Made by a program: the position numbers and the translations under genes | Notes under the pieces: generated by a model | The model's input: the letters and a program-made list of their open reading frames with translations, nothing else | Database searches by the model: none | Told to the model about the DNA's origin: nothing | In this document: in pieces, positions 15,123 to 15,211 of the stretch | Layout: each line of letters begins with the position of its first letter | Numbering within the stretch: position 1 is the stretch's first letter | From: an uncultured Collinsella sp. | GTDB taxonomy: Bacteria > Actinomycetota > Coriobacteriia > Coriobacteriales > Coriobacteriaceae | Direction of reading: 5' to 3' | Length of the DNA stretch: 15,211 nucleotides | NCBI GenBank assembly: GCA_959019945.1 | Contig: CAUEQD010000036.1 | Location: 1 to 15,211, forward strand

Positions 15123-15169
15123 GGCGAAGGCCGCCTGGATGGTATTCCAGGCGGCCTTCGCCGTTTGTT
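15123..15169 (+). terminator. Intrinsic terminator after ffh
   Basis: A perfect 17-bp stem, with arms 15123-15139 (GGCGAAGGCCGCCTGGA) and 15146-15162, closes a TGGTAT loop. It is followed by GTTTGTT, a weak T-rich tail. It starts 21 bases after the ffh stop. The right foot of the stem (TTCGCC) is also the first part of the 11-bp tandem repeat. Confidence 0.85.
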
Positions 15170-15211
15170 CGCCGTTTGTTCGCCGTTTGTTCGCCGTTTG
15201 TTCGCCGTTTG
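15157..15211. repeat. 11-bp tandem repeat, five perfect copies to the window edge
   Basis: TTCGCCGTTTG is repeated head to tail five times (15157, 15168, 15179, 15190, 15201) with no mismatches. The array reaches the last base of the window, so its true length is unknown. The first copy starts inside the terminator stem. Each copy carries TTCGCC, the complement of the stem's left foot GGCGAA, followed by a short T run. Confidence 0.95.

Noticed and set aside
15102..15211. CRISPR-like or transposon end at the right edge
   Set aside because: The 11-bp units have no spacers, and there is no transposase or terminal inverted repeat; a simple tandem repeat explains it.

Overview
This window is a compact, high-GC block of bacterial housekeeping genes, all on the plus strand. 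The gene order and protein types point to Actinomycetota, most likely class Coriobacteriia (Collinsella or a relative). That placement is inference from remembered gene order: an Asp23/DhaL-type pair ahead of recG, then a SepIVA-like protein and a YceD protein, with rnc-smc-ftsY-ffh downstream as in other Actinobacteria. No database search was possible.

Layout: (1) 1-207 holds an intrinsic terminator for something upstream, followed by a leader with short palindromes and a possible -10. (2) 208-5584 is one tightly packed run: Asp23/Gls24 protein, DhaL/FakA-type kinase protein, recG, rsmD and coaD. Its last three genes are joined by stop/start overlaps of 4 and 8 bases. (3) 5585-6704 has an extended -10 element, then a short SepIVA/DivIVA-like coiled-coil protein coupled by a 1-base overlap to a YceD/DUF177 protein. 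(4) 6705-6948 is rpmF (59 aa) with its own extended -10. (5) 6949-9151 carries phospholipid/fatty-acid genes, plsX then acpP, with rnc starting on TTG 3 bases after acpP. The leaders of both plsX and acpP contain strong inverted repeats, and the plsX leader contains a complete intrinsic terminator. (6) 9162-15101 is smc, ftsY and ffh, overlapping or nearly so. (7) The 3' end has a 17-bp-stem terminator whose downstream foot is part of an 11-bp tandem repeat that continues to the window edge.

Functionally the block joins ribosome and RNA biology (RsmD, YceD, L32, RNase III), co-translational membrane targeting (FtsY and Ffh), chromosome organisation and repair (Smc, RecG), and lipid/CoA supply (FakA-like, CoaD, PlsX, ACP). 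CoaD makes the CoA precursor needed for phosphopantetheinylation of ACP. The FakA-like protein and PlsX both feed acyl-phosphate chemistry.

I found no new defence system, mobile element, CRISPR array or RNA gene. The points most worth a second look are regulatory and structural: the terminator inside the plsX leader with its adjacent palindromes, the palindrome in the acpP leader, the 11-bp repeat fused to the ffh terminator, and an Asp-to-Asn change at a metal-ligand position of RNase III.
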